From the NCBI GenBank assembly GCA_002298155.1, contig DBME01000370.1, forward strand, positions 1,631 to 14,579: a DNA stretch of 12,949 bases, read 5' to 3'. This DNA comes from Holophagaceae bacterium UBA706. Lineage in GTDB: Bacteria > Acidobacteriota > Holophagae > Holophagales > Holophagaceae. The notes beneath the pieces are model-generated. The model was not told the DNA's origin. It made no database searches and saw only the letters and a program-made list of their open reading frames with translations. This document shows, piece by piece, positions 1 to 8,000 of this stretch. Each line of letters starts with the position of its first letter. Within the stretch, counting starts at the first letter, position 1. The translations under genes and the position numbers were made by a program.

Positions 1-926
<926 letters not shown>

Positions 927-955
927 GAAGCCCTCGCAGATTGCCGCAATGGAGC

Positions 956-963
956 ATTTTATA
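956..963 (-). promoter_or_regulatory. Candidate -10 element for citrate synthase
   Basis: Read on the minus strand this is TATAAAAT, a near-consensus -10 about 30 bp upstream of the citrate synthase ATG, implying a 5' leader of roughly 25 nt. No convincing -35 hexamer is seen at 16-18 bp. An inverted repeat (986-1000) lies just upstream and could bind an activator or repressor. Confidence 0.45.
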
Positions 964-985
964 CGGGAGATTGGACTTCCACGCT

Positions 986-1000
986 CCGGATAATTTCCGG
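986..1000. promoter_or_regulatory. Inverted repeat CCGGA-N5-TCCGG, operator-like
   Basis: A perfect 5-bp inverted repeat with a 5-bp AT-only spacer (TAATT). It sits about 23 bp upstream of the candidate citrate synthase -10, near the -35 to -50 region of that promoter. Position and symmetry suit a dimeric regulator. The regulator is unknown, and a 5+5 bp repeat can arise by chance in GC-rich DNA. Confidence 0.3.
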
Positions 1001-1025
1001 GGCTTCCTTCCTAGACCGTACCTGA

Positions 1026-1082
1026 AATTGAGCCCAGCTCGCAAGAAATGTCCCGGGGAATTGAGATCCGGTCACAATTGAG
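1026..1082 (+). repeat. Three direct copies of AATTGAG upstream of the Msr gene
   Basis: AATTGAG occurs at 1026-1032, 1059-1065 and 1076-1082, with start-to-start spacing of 33 and 17 bp, in the 191-bp region between citrate synthase and the Msr fusion. The last copy ends 35 bp before the Msr start. They could be regulator half-sites. No clear sigma-70 promoter for the Msr gene could be picked out. Confidence 0.3.
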
Positions 1083-1117
1083 GGGTCCCCTTCACCCCAT
1101 AGTTCAAGGAGGGAGTC

Positions 1118-2182
1118 ATGGGAATGCGCAGTGCACTTTGGGCTGGGGTCGTCGTCCTGGGGTTGGGCGGCTTCGGCGCGATGGTTCTCAACAGTGGCCG
1201 GCCCGTCCCCGGGGCCGCGAAATCGGAGGCAAGCGTGGATCAGGGCAGGAAGCCGTCACCGGACGTATTGAAGAAGCGGTTGACCGCCATGCAGTACAAG
1301 GTCACCCAGGAGGCCTACACGGAGGCCCCCTTCACCGGGGAGTACTGGAACAGCAAGGGCGAGGGCATCTACGTCGACGTGGTGTCCGGGGAGGCCCTGT
1401 TCTCCAGCAAGGACAAGTTCGACTCCGGCTGCGGCTGGCCCAGCTTCACCAAGCCCCTGGCGGCCGGTGAGGTGGTGGAGAAACGGGACACCACCCACGG
1501 GATGGTGCGCACGGAAGTGCGGTCCAAGGAGGCGGATTCGCACCTGGGGCACGTCTTCGACGACGGCCCCGGCCCCACCGGGCAGCGGTACTGCATCAAC
1601 AGCGCCTCCTTGCGCTTCGTGCCGGTGGACGACCTCCAGGAGCAGGGCTACGTCCAGTTCCTGCCCCTTTTCGGGCGGAAGCCCGCGCCCACGGAGGTGG
1701 CCACCCTGGCCGGGGGGTGCTTCTGGGGCATGGAGGAGCTCTTCCGGGCCAAGCCGGGCGTCCTCAAGACCCGGGTCGGCTATACGGGGGGCTCCACCGC
1801 CCATCCGGTCTACGAGGACGTCCACACCGGGGCCACGGGGCATGCCGAGGCCCTGGAGATCACCTTCGACCCCTCGAAGATCTCCTATGAGGCGCTGCTG
1901 AAGTTCTTCTTCACCCTCCACGACCCCACCACCCCCAACCGCCAGGGCAACGACGTGGGCAGCCAGTATCGTTCGGCGATCTTCTTCCACGACGAGGCCC
2001 AGAAGCGCGCCGCGGAGCGGATCAAGGCCCTGGTCGACACCTCCGGGGCCTGGGGCAAGCCCCTCACCACCCAGGTGGCGGCCGCCTCGACCTTCTGGGC
2101 GGCGGAGGACTACCACCAGGACTACCTCCAGAAGCATCCGGGGGGGTATACCTGCCACTATGTGAGGCCGATACAGTTCTAG
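1118..2182 (+). CDS. msrBA: Secreted bifunctional methionine sulfoxide reductase, MsrB-MsrA fusion
   Basis: Reduces both epimers of methionine sulfoxide in oxidised proteins. The 354-residue protein has a hydrophobic N-terminal segment (about 6-25; no lipobox Cys), so it is probably exported or membrane-anchored in the periplasm. MsrB spans about 57-172: SGCGWPSF with probable resolving Cys105, HLGHVF, and [11 protein letters not shown] with catalytic Cys159. The CxxC pairs that bind zinc in many MsrBs are absent, as in zinc-free members such as the PilB MsrB domain. MsrA spans about 193-352: GGCFWG with catalytic Cys201, the GHAE motif, and resolving Cys346 in YTCHY. AAGGAGGG at 1106-1113, 4 nt before the ATG, fixes the start. 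No thioredoxin-like domain is fused, so a separate periplasmic reductant is needed. It converges on the HTH gene after 46 bp. Confidence 0.95.
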   Translation: MGMRSALWAGVVVLGLGGFGAMVLNSGRPVPGAAKSEASVDQGRKPSPDVLKKRLTAMQYKVTQEAYTEAPFTGEYWNSKGEGIYVDVVSGEALFSSKDKFDSGCGWPSFTKPLAAGEVVEKRDTTHGMVRTEVRSKEADSHLGHVFDDGPGPTGQRYCINSASLRFVPVDDLQEQGYVQFLPLFGRKPAPTEVATLAGGCFWGMEELFRAKPGVLKTRVGYTGGSTAHPVYEDVHTGATGHAEALEITFDPSKISYEALLKFFFTLHDPTTPNRQGNDVGSQYRSAIFFHDEAQKRAAERIKALVDTSGAWGKPLTTQVAAASTFWAAEDYHQDYLQKHPGGYTCHYVRPIQF

Positions 2183-2228
2183 GCCAAACGGGAGGAGCTT
2201 CGCCCACCCCACCAGACGCGCAGCAGCT

Positions 2229-2468
2229 TCATCGCTGCTCCTGGTTGGGATCGGGCGGTGGGATGATCTGGATCTTGCATCCCAGGGTTTCCATCACCTT
2301 GATGGCTTTGCCCATCTGAATGGTCGGTTTGCCCGATTCCAGTTCGATCACGAACCGGGTGCCGACGTTCGCGTACCCCGCCAATTCCACCTGTTTCAAG
2401 CCCTGGGCCTTGCGTGTGCGCCGGATGATCGAAGCGATTTCCATAAGCGTCGTAGGTATTTCAGCCAT
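2229..2468 (-). CDS. Y4mF/HipB-like HTH transcriptional regulator (orphan antitoxin-like)
   Basis: A 79-residue protein beginning MAEIPTTLMEIASIIRRTRK, with a Cro/C1-type helix-turn-helix at about residues 12-48 (QGLKQVELAGYANVGTRFV then IELESGKPTIQMGKAI). The RFV-ELE-GKPT pattern is characteristic of the Y4mF family of HipB-like antitoxins, which repress their own operon and bind a HipA-type kinase toxin. The ATG at 2468 is chosen over an in-frame GTG at 2555 for two reasons: GGAAGG lies just upstream, and the longer form would translate through the perfect palindrome at 2517-2542. No hipA-like gene follows, since the next gene downstream is the convergent Msr fusion. It may act alone or regulate a toxin elsewhere. 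Base composition appears less GC-rich than its neighbours, compatible with acquisition. Confidence 0.85.
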   Translation of the reverse strand: MAEIPTTLMEIASIIRRTRKAQGLKQVELAGYANVGTRFVIELESGKPTIQMGKAIKVMETLGCKIQIIPPPDPNQEQR

Positions 2469-2516
2469 GAGCCTTCCCGTTCGGTAAGGTTTAGGCTTTT
2501 TGGGCCGCAATGCGCC

Positions 2517-2542
2517 AAAATATTCCCGTAAGGGAATATTTT
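2517..2542. promoter_or_regulatory. Perfect 11-bp inverted repeat, probable operator of the HTH regulator
   Basis: Arms AAAATATTCCC (2517-2527) and GGGAATATTTT (2532-2542) are perfectly complementary around the 4-bp centre GTAA. The palindrome lies about 50 bp upstream of the HTH gene start, where autorepressing HipB-like antitoxins usually bind. The core reads TTCCC-N4-GGGAA, and a second site with the same layout is at 2572-2585. Operator identity is inferred from symmetry and position. Confidence 0.6.
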
Positions 2543-2571
2543 TTAAATCAGGCACCCATTTCCACGTTGGA

Positions 2572-2585
2572 TTCCCGATCGGGAT
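2572..2585. promoter_or_regulatory. Second TTCCC-N4-GGGA palindrome, secondary operator candidate
   Basis: TTCCC, GATC, GGGAT; the inner 12 bp (2573-2584) are a perfect palindrome. Layout and half-sites match the operator at 2517-2542, with centres 49 bp apart. It probably binds the same regulator, perhaps cooperatively. It lies between the HTH gene and the stop of the DUF6438 gene. Confidence 0.45.
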
Positions 2586-2624
2586 TTTCAGGGAAACGGT
2601 CAGCGGCAGGCCGCCGGCCCCCCT

Positions 2625-3494
2625 TCATTTCCGGCCCTTGCCCCGCGCGGGCTTTGGGGCCCATGCCACCTGGCCGAGCACGTCGTACAGCGCATGCTCG
2701 GCCACCCAGAACGTGTTCGGTGCCGCGTCCAGGTCCGCGTCCACGCCCTGCCGGACGCCGTTTCGCTCGACCGTGATGGACACGGAGGGACCGTCAACGA
2801 TGCCGTCGGAATAAGAGGGCGCCATCCCGAAGAAATCGGACTGGTCGAGGAAGGACGCGATCCGGTGGAAAACGTAGGCGGGGATGTGGCCGGTCCGCTT
2901 CCCCGCATAGGGTGCGTAGGGCCCTCCCTCGTAGTCCACCCGGCCGTCGCGGGCGATGGTGAAGGTATAGGAGGGGCAGGACCCGAGGCAGGCTCCCCGC
3001 ATCAGGGTGATCGCGGTGATGCCGTGGTTGGTGGGGACGGTGAAGGTCCTGGACGGTACCCTGGCCGGTGCCGGATCCGCCGCCGGGGCCACCTTCCCGG
3101 GGGAAATGGGAATCGCGGGCTTGTCCCCCTGGAGGACCTCCGCGGAACCGTCGGCCCGGATCACCAGCTTCATGTTGGGCCCATCCATCGTTCGGAAGAG
3201 GATGGCGAAGGCCGGACCGGAGGAACTGGGCTCGCTTCCGATGATGTCCATGGCGTGGAATCTCAGCCCGCCCAGCGGGCCGAGGCTGGCCCGGTCGAAG
3301 TACAGGTCGCGATTGGCGTCATGGATCCTGAGGCGGTAGAGCCCGGAATCGCCCTGGTCGCCGGAAACCTGGACCCCGTCCGCGGCCAAGGCGAAATGGT
3401 TCCAGGGCGCATAGGGCAGGGGCTGGGCGGAGACGGTGAAGGCGGCGGCAAGGGCCCCCAGGTGCAGTAGGGCATGTGGGCGGAAGGGTTTCAT
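2625..3494 (-). CDS. Secreted DUF6438-domain protein
   Basis: A 289-residue protein with an N-terminal signal peptide (MKPFRPHALLHLGALAAAFT, probable cleavage after VSA at residue 23), so exported. Residues 24-145 form an unrecognised region. Residues about 157-275 resemble DUF6438: ITLMRGACLGSCPSYTFTI with Cys169 and Cys173, then a DGRVDYEG turn, a conserved-looking FF, and an alternating strand pattern. The two close cysteines could form a disulfide or bind a ligand; the molecular function is unknown. A Pro/Ala-rich linker (about 133-150) joins the parts, and the C-terminus is basic. The ATG at 3494 has AAGGAA about 8 nt upstream. The gene is divergent from the porin. The domain call rests on recognising the CxGxCPxY pattern, not on a profile search. 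Confidence 0.75.
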   Translation of the reverse strand: MKPFRPHALLHLGALAAAFTVSAQPLPYAPWNHFALAADGVQVSGDQGDSGLYRLRIHDANRDLYFDRASLGPLGGLRFHAMDIIGSEPSSSGPAFAILFRTMDGPNMKLVIRADGSAEVLQGDKPAIPISPGKVAPAADPAPARVPSRTFTVPTNHGITAITLMRGACLGSCPSYTFTIARDGRVDYEGGPYAPYAGKRTGHIPAYVFHRIASFLDQSDFFGMAPSYSDGIVDGPSVSITVERNGVRQGVDADLDAAPNTFWVAEHALYDVLGQVAWAPKPARGKGRK

Positions 3495-3594
3495 GGTTCG
3501 GATTCCTTGCTGGGTTGAGCGGGGGGAAGGGGCGTTGGGCCCTCCGGTTTACACGGCCGAAGGCCTGGGTTAGGTTGGATTCCGGACCCGGAAA

Positions 3595-3636
3595 GGAGGT
3601 TGCGATGTCGAGTGGAAGTTCAATCGCGGAACCTCC
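3595..3636 (+). ncRNA. Predicted leader hairpin sequestering a Shine-Dalgarno
   Basis: GGAGGTT (3595-3601) pairs with AACCTCC (3630-3636), and GCGA (3602-3605) pairs with TCGC (3624-3627). A 2-nt GG bulge sits on the 3' side and the loop is 18 nt. The left arm contains the SD core and the first base of the ATG at 3605, so folding would block initiation there. It could be a cis-regulatory element; there is no direct evidence of transcription. Confidence 0.35.
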
Positions 3637-3670
3637 GTCATGCCCGTTTCGTCTGCCGGCAGCCCTCTGA
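3605..3670 (+). CDS. Possible 21-residue upstream ORF / leader peptide
   Basis: The ATG at 3605 follows AAAGGAGGT with ideal spacing and is read for 21 codons (ending RLPAAL) to TGA at 3668-3670. This is a stronger ribosome site than most genes in this window have. It ends 140 nt before the porin start. The peptide has Ser, Pro and Ala runs and no recognisable motif. It could be a leader peptide whose translation opens the 3595-3636 hairpin, a small protein, or chance. Only the ribosome site supports it. Confidence 0.25.
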   Translation: MSSGSSIAEPPSCPFRLPAAL

Positions 3671-3777
3671 CCCGCCTCAGGGTGGCCGCGCGTCGTAGCC
3701 TTCCGTCCCTTCGTCCCGCTGACATGACCCCTGGGCATGTTCGTCGGGTTTGCCCTGGTTCCTTTCTGGCCATGCAT

Positions 3778-3797
3778 GAATTGGCCGGCCTCAATTC
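3778..3797. promoter_or_regulatory. Inverted repeat GAATTG-N8-CAATTC next to the porin ribosome site
   Basis: Perfect 6-bp arms (3778-3783 and 3792-3797), extended by one G-T pair, end 3 bp before the porin GGAGG at 3800. As DNA it is operator-like; as RNA it is a stem with a small loop beside the ribosome site. A weaker repeat, ACATG-N9-CATGT, is at 3722-3740. Which role applies, if any, cannot be decided from sequence. Confidence 0.35.
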
Positions 3798-3810
3798 TCG
3801 GAGGAGCCGC

Positions 3811-5091
3811 GTGAAGCTCCTGTTCGCCATCTTCGCCATGCCGAGCCTGTTCGCCCAGGACCCCGCCTCCTGGCAGGTCCACGGACAAACCACCCTCATA
3901 TCCCAGGAACACGGCCCCTTCACCTCGCCCTACCAGGGGGCCAATTCGCTCCGCCCATGGCAGGAGCGGGCGACCTCCTTCACCGTGACCCTCATGACCG
4001 GGGTAAGCCTATGGCGGGGCGGGGAGTTCTATCTGGACGGTGAAGGCGCCGCGGGCAAAGGTGTGAGCGGTGTGCTGGGCCTGGCGGGAGCTCCCAACGG
4101 GGAGACGTATCGTGTGGGCGACCCGGCCTTCCATGGCTCCGTCGTGCGCGCCTACCTGCGCCAGACCTTGGAATTGGGCGGTGAGCGCCAGAATGTGGAA
4201 GATGATGCCCATCAGTTGGCGGGTTCCACCACATCCCGCAGGGTTGTTCTTACGGTCGGCAAATTCAGCGTCATGGACGTTTTCGACAACAACAGCTATT
4301 CCCACGATCCCCGCTCCCAGTTCTTCAACTGGACCCTCATGGGCCACGGCGCCTGGGACTACCCGGCCGACACGCGCGGCTATACCTGGGGTTTCGCTGC
4401 CGAAGGCTACTGGGATCGCTGGGCGTTGCGGTACGGCCGTTTCGCCGAACCCCTGGAGGCCAACCAGCTCGCCATGGACCACGGGTTCGCGCGGGCCCAT
4501 GGCGAGGTTGTGGAACTGGAACATGGGCATACGCTTGCCGGTCAACCGGGCGTCATCAGGGTCATGGGCTTCCGCAACACCGCCAGGATGGGCGACTACC
4601 GGGAGGCCCTGGCCCAGGCCGTCCCCCCGGAGGTCACCGCCACCCGTGCCTATGGGCGGCTGAAGCACGGATGGGGCATCAATGCGGAGCAGGCCCTCAC
4701 CGGCGACCTGGGCGCCTTCGCCCGCTGGAGCTGGGACGATGGGAAGACGGAAACCTGGGCCTTCACGGAGGTGGACCGCTGCGCTACGGGGGGCCTGTCG
4801 CTCAAGGGCACCGCATGGCATCGGGCCGGGGACCGTGTGGGCTTCGCCTACGTTCGGAACGGGTTGAGTCCTGACCACAAGGCCTACCTGGCCGCCGGCG
4901 GCATGGGTTTCCTTCTGGGAGATAGCCGCCTGGCCTATGCCCCTGAACGGATCATGGAGGCCTACTATGCCTGGGCTCTCGGCAAGGCCTTCATGGCCAG
5001 CCTGGATGCCCAGCAGGTGTGGAACCCTGGCTACAATTCCGACCGCGGCCCCGTCACCCTGTTCGCGCTCCGCCTTCACGCCCAGTTCTAG
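3811..5091 (+). CDS. OprB-like carbohydrate porin, outer membrane
   Basis: Forms an outer-membrane beta-barrel that lets small solutes, probably sugars, into the periplasm. From the GTG at 3811 it is 426 residues: signal peptide (M)KLLFAIFAMPSLFA, cleaved near residue 15-16, then many amphipathic strands and a terminal Phe (LHAQF) typical of barrel proteins. Recognisable OprB-family stretches are TVGKFSVMDVFDNNSYSHDP (149-168), FNWTLMGHGAWDYPADTRGY (172-191) and VMGFRNTARMGDYREAL (251-267). The GTG is chosen because GGAGG (3800-3804) lies 6 nt upstream and the signal peptide starts there. An in-frame ATG at 3640 would add 57 residues with no export-signal character. Substrate is not determinable. 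The stop shares CTAG with the convergent kinase stop. Confidence 0.87.
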   Translation: MKLLFAIFAMPSLFAQDPASWQVHGQTTLISQEHGPFTSPYQGANSLRPWQERATSFTVTLMTGVSLWRGGEFYLDGEGAAGKGVSGVLGLAGAPNGETYRVGDPAFHGSVVRAYLRQTLELGGERQNVEDDAHQLAGSTTSRRVVLTVGKFSVMDVFDNNSYSHDPRSQFFNWTLMGHGAWDYPADTRGYTWGFAAEGYWDRWALRYGRFAEPLEANQLAMDHGFARAHGEVVELEHGHTLAGQPGVIRVMGFRNTARMGDYREALAQAVPPEVTATRAYGRLKHGWGINAEQALTGDLGAFARWSWDDGKTETWAFTEVDRCATGGLSLKGTAWHRAGDRVGFAYVRNGLSPDHKAYLAAGGMGFLLGDSRLAYAPERIMEAYYAWALGKAFMASLDAQQVWNPGYNSDRGPVTLFALRLHAQF

Positions 5092-8000
5092 TTCTCCAGG
5101 TGTCTTTGGAGTTCCCTCAGCCCGAAGGGCTTGGACAACAACGTGACTCCCGGGTGAGCCGAGGCGAGGTTCAAGGCCGTCTGGTCAACTCGGCCCGTGG
5201 CCAGCAGGACGGGGACGTCCGGGCGCAGCATCCGTAAACGGGGCAGCGTGCCGATGCCGCCCAACCCCGGCATGTTCATGTCCAGGATCACAAGGTCCGC
5301 AGCAAGCCCAGCCTCGAGCAACACCAGGGCCTCCTCGCCACTCCTGGCAATGGTGACCGCCGCATGACCCAGGACCTGCAGGATTTCCCGGACCGAACTC
5401 TGGATCAGCTCGTCGTCGTCCACCAGGAGCACGTTCAGGGTCCCACGATGCCCCGGCGTCTCCCCGGAGCCTGAGGATCCTGCCGTCCGGGTTTGAACGT
5501 CCTGCTCGAACGCGGGGAAGCGGAGCATCACCCGCGTGCCCTTGTCCGGCACGCTCTCGATCGCCATTTGCCCCCGGTGCGATTTCACGGTGCTGAAGAC
5601 CATGGAAAGGCCAAGACCCGTGCCTTTGCCCGTTTCCTTGGTGGTGAAGAAGGGTTCCATGGCTTTCTCCAGGACCTCCTTGGGCATGCCCATTCCATTG
5701 TCTTCAACCACGACCTCGATCCAGTCGTTATCGACATTGCGGGTACGCAGGGTGAGGGTGCCGTTTTCAGGCATGGCGTCCACGGCGTTGACGCAGAGGT
5801 TCATGAAGGCATGGGTCAGGGCACCGGCATCGCCAAGGATGGGCCGCAGGTTCGCTTCCAGATCGATCTCCAGGCGCACCTTCGCCAGCGTTGTCCGCTC
5901 CAGGAGGGCGACCTGTTCCCGGAGCAGCGCATTCATGTCGAGCCTGTTGTTCTCCACGGGGCTCTGGCGGGCAAAACTCAGCAGGCTCTTGACCATCTTG
6001 CCACCGCGCTCGGCGGCCCTGCAGATGGTTTCGAGGGCTTGATGAAGCTTCGTTCCCTGGGGCTGGGCGAGGATGTGGGCCGAGGCCAGGCCGAGGATGG
6101 CCCCCAGGACATTGTTCATATCGTGAGCGACGCCGCCCGCGAGGGTCCCCAGGCTCTCCATCTTCTGGGATTGCTGAAGCTGGACCTGGAGTCTGGCTTT
6201 CTCCTCCTCCGTTTCCCTGCGTTCGGTAACATCCATGATGGTCCCGGTCAGGGAAAGGGGGGTGCCTTCGCCATTGAAACGGACCTCTCCCAGGCCATGC
6301 ACCCACCTGACTGCGCCATCGGACTTGCGGGAGATCCTGTACTCCTTGTCGAAGGGTTTGCCCTTCCCCAGGACCTCCTCCCGGAGGTAGAGCTCCATGG
6401 CCTCCCGGTCTCCTGGGTAAATGAGGTCCGCCCACCCTGCAACGCTCCGGTCGTAGGTGGGTTCGATTCCAAGAATGTGGTCGAGGACCGTGGAGGAGGT
6501 CCAAAGGCCTTTGATGAAATCCATCCGGTAGGAGCCGATTTGAGCAGCCCTTTGGGATTCCTTCAGGAGGAATTCACTTGCCCGCAGTTGTTCCTCGGCC
6601 TGTTTTCGCTCGGTAACGTCGGACGCCATGCTCATCGCGATGCGCCTGCCATCCGGCAACTGCCCGAGGGAGACGGAGGAGAAATCCCAGATGCGGGTTG
6701 ATCCATCGCTGCACGTGATCGTGTACTCACCCTCCGCTTTTCGGTGCTCCAAGGAATAGAGGGTGCTGATTTCATCCGCGACACGCTGGCGATGAATTCC
6801 GTAGGCTTTCGTCGTCCACGCCTCGATGGTCGGGATGTCCGTGAGGCGGTATCCGCTGAGCTCGGTCCAGGCGCGGCTCAGGATGATGACTTCGCCATCT
6901 TCGGCATGGATCATCATCGGGAATGGCACTTCCTCAACGGCATGGCGGAACCGGTAATCACTCTCCCGCAATTCCACTTCGGCCCTCAGGGTCGTCTGCA
7001 GGGTCCGCAAGCGCTGGGTGCGCCAGAGAAACCCGAAGCCAAAGGCGACCGTCGAAAGAATCAGCAGATCCAGCCCCAGAAGTTGCCAAGCCCGGGCGCG
7101 CATGGGGGCCAGGACTTCCGCGCGGTCGATTCGAGCCACCAAGGCCCAGGGTGACTCCGGGATCTGGCGGAGAAAGGCAAACGCCTGGATCCCCCGGTAA
7201 TCCTTGCCATCCACCAGCCCCTCCTGCCCCAACGCGGCCCTTGCGGCAGGGAGATCCGATTCAGCCAGTGGAAAGCGCAGCCTGAGCGGCGCATTTTCCA
7301 GGAACCTGAGGTCATTGAGGAACACCACCTCGCCACCTTCCCGTCTCACCAGGAGGGATTCGGCGGTCCGGGTAGGCAGGGGCCACGCCTTGAGGAAGGG
7401 ATAGAGGAAGGTCTTCGGATCGATCTGAAGCGCCAGTACGCCACGTGGCGGGTGAGGTTCATGGGGATCCAGGATGGGTAGAAGCAGGGCGAGATGGGGT
7501 TGTTGATCCTGGGCGCTAAGGTGGAGATCCTGCAGGCATGGTTGGCCTGAGTCCATTACGTGGGCCATCGCCTCCCGGGTGGCCGCGCCCATGGGGCGAG
7601 GGTCGCCTGGCGAGGAAAGGCGCACCCGGCCTTGATCATCCATCAACCGGATCAAGGAATACTGCCCTTGGGTGAGAAGCTGATCCATCCAGTGCTGAAG
7701 CTGGCTCCTGGATCGGGAGTCTCCTGGGTTCTGGAGGACCTGGGAGGCGATTCCCGGGAGTCCAGGAGTATTCATCAGAAAACCGGCATCCGCCAAGCGC
7801 TCTTTTCGGTAGGCGACAAGTTGATGCACCTTCAAGTCGGTGATGGCGATCAGCTGCTTCTGGGCACCCGTTCGGAGTTCCGTTTCGTAATTACGGATGT
7901 GGAGGAAGCTCAGGGTCAGGGTCCCTGCCGCCACAAAGGCGAAGACCCCGATGTACGTGAGCCCCACTGCGACTTCACCCCTTGTCCGATCCTGCAGGAA

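Larger units (their letters stand above)
3495..3810. promoter_or_regulatory. 316-bp divergent intergenic region and structured porin leader
   Basis: No full-size gene is supported here. On the plus strand it holds a perfect AAAGGAGGT (3592-3600) before a 21-codon ORF, a hairpin that would hide that ribosome site (3595-3636), and two further inverted repeats (3722-3740, 3778-3797) before the porin ribosome-binding site at 3800-3804. A weak promoter candidate for the porin side is TTTACA at 3548-3553, 17 bp before TAGGTT. No good promoter was found for the DUF6438 side. The leader matches no riboswitch or leader RNA family that I recognise. Confidence 0.4.

Noticed and set aside
1256..2212. Minus-strand frame opposite the Msr fusion
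   Set aside because: Antisense shadow of a gene with all catalytic motifs on the plus strand.
2183..2228. Bidirectional terminator between the Msr and HTH genes
   Set aside because: Only short AGCAG/CTGCT-type complementarity is visible and there is no T-tract on either side.
2469..2555. Extended N-terminus of the HTH protein from GTG 2555
   Set aside because: The extension would translate the perfect palindrome and has no ribosome site; the ATG at 2468 has GGAAGG and starts where the family starts.
3640..3810. Upstream ATG for the porin
   Set aside because: It adds 57 basic residues ahead of an obvious signal peptide; the GTG at 3811 has a strong, well-spaced ribosome site.
5493..6701. 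402-codon plus-strand frame inside the kinase
   Set aside because: Shadow of the kinase ATPase and PAS region; no start signal or recognisable domain.
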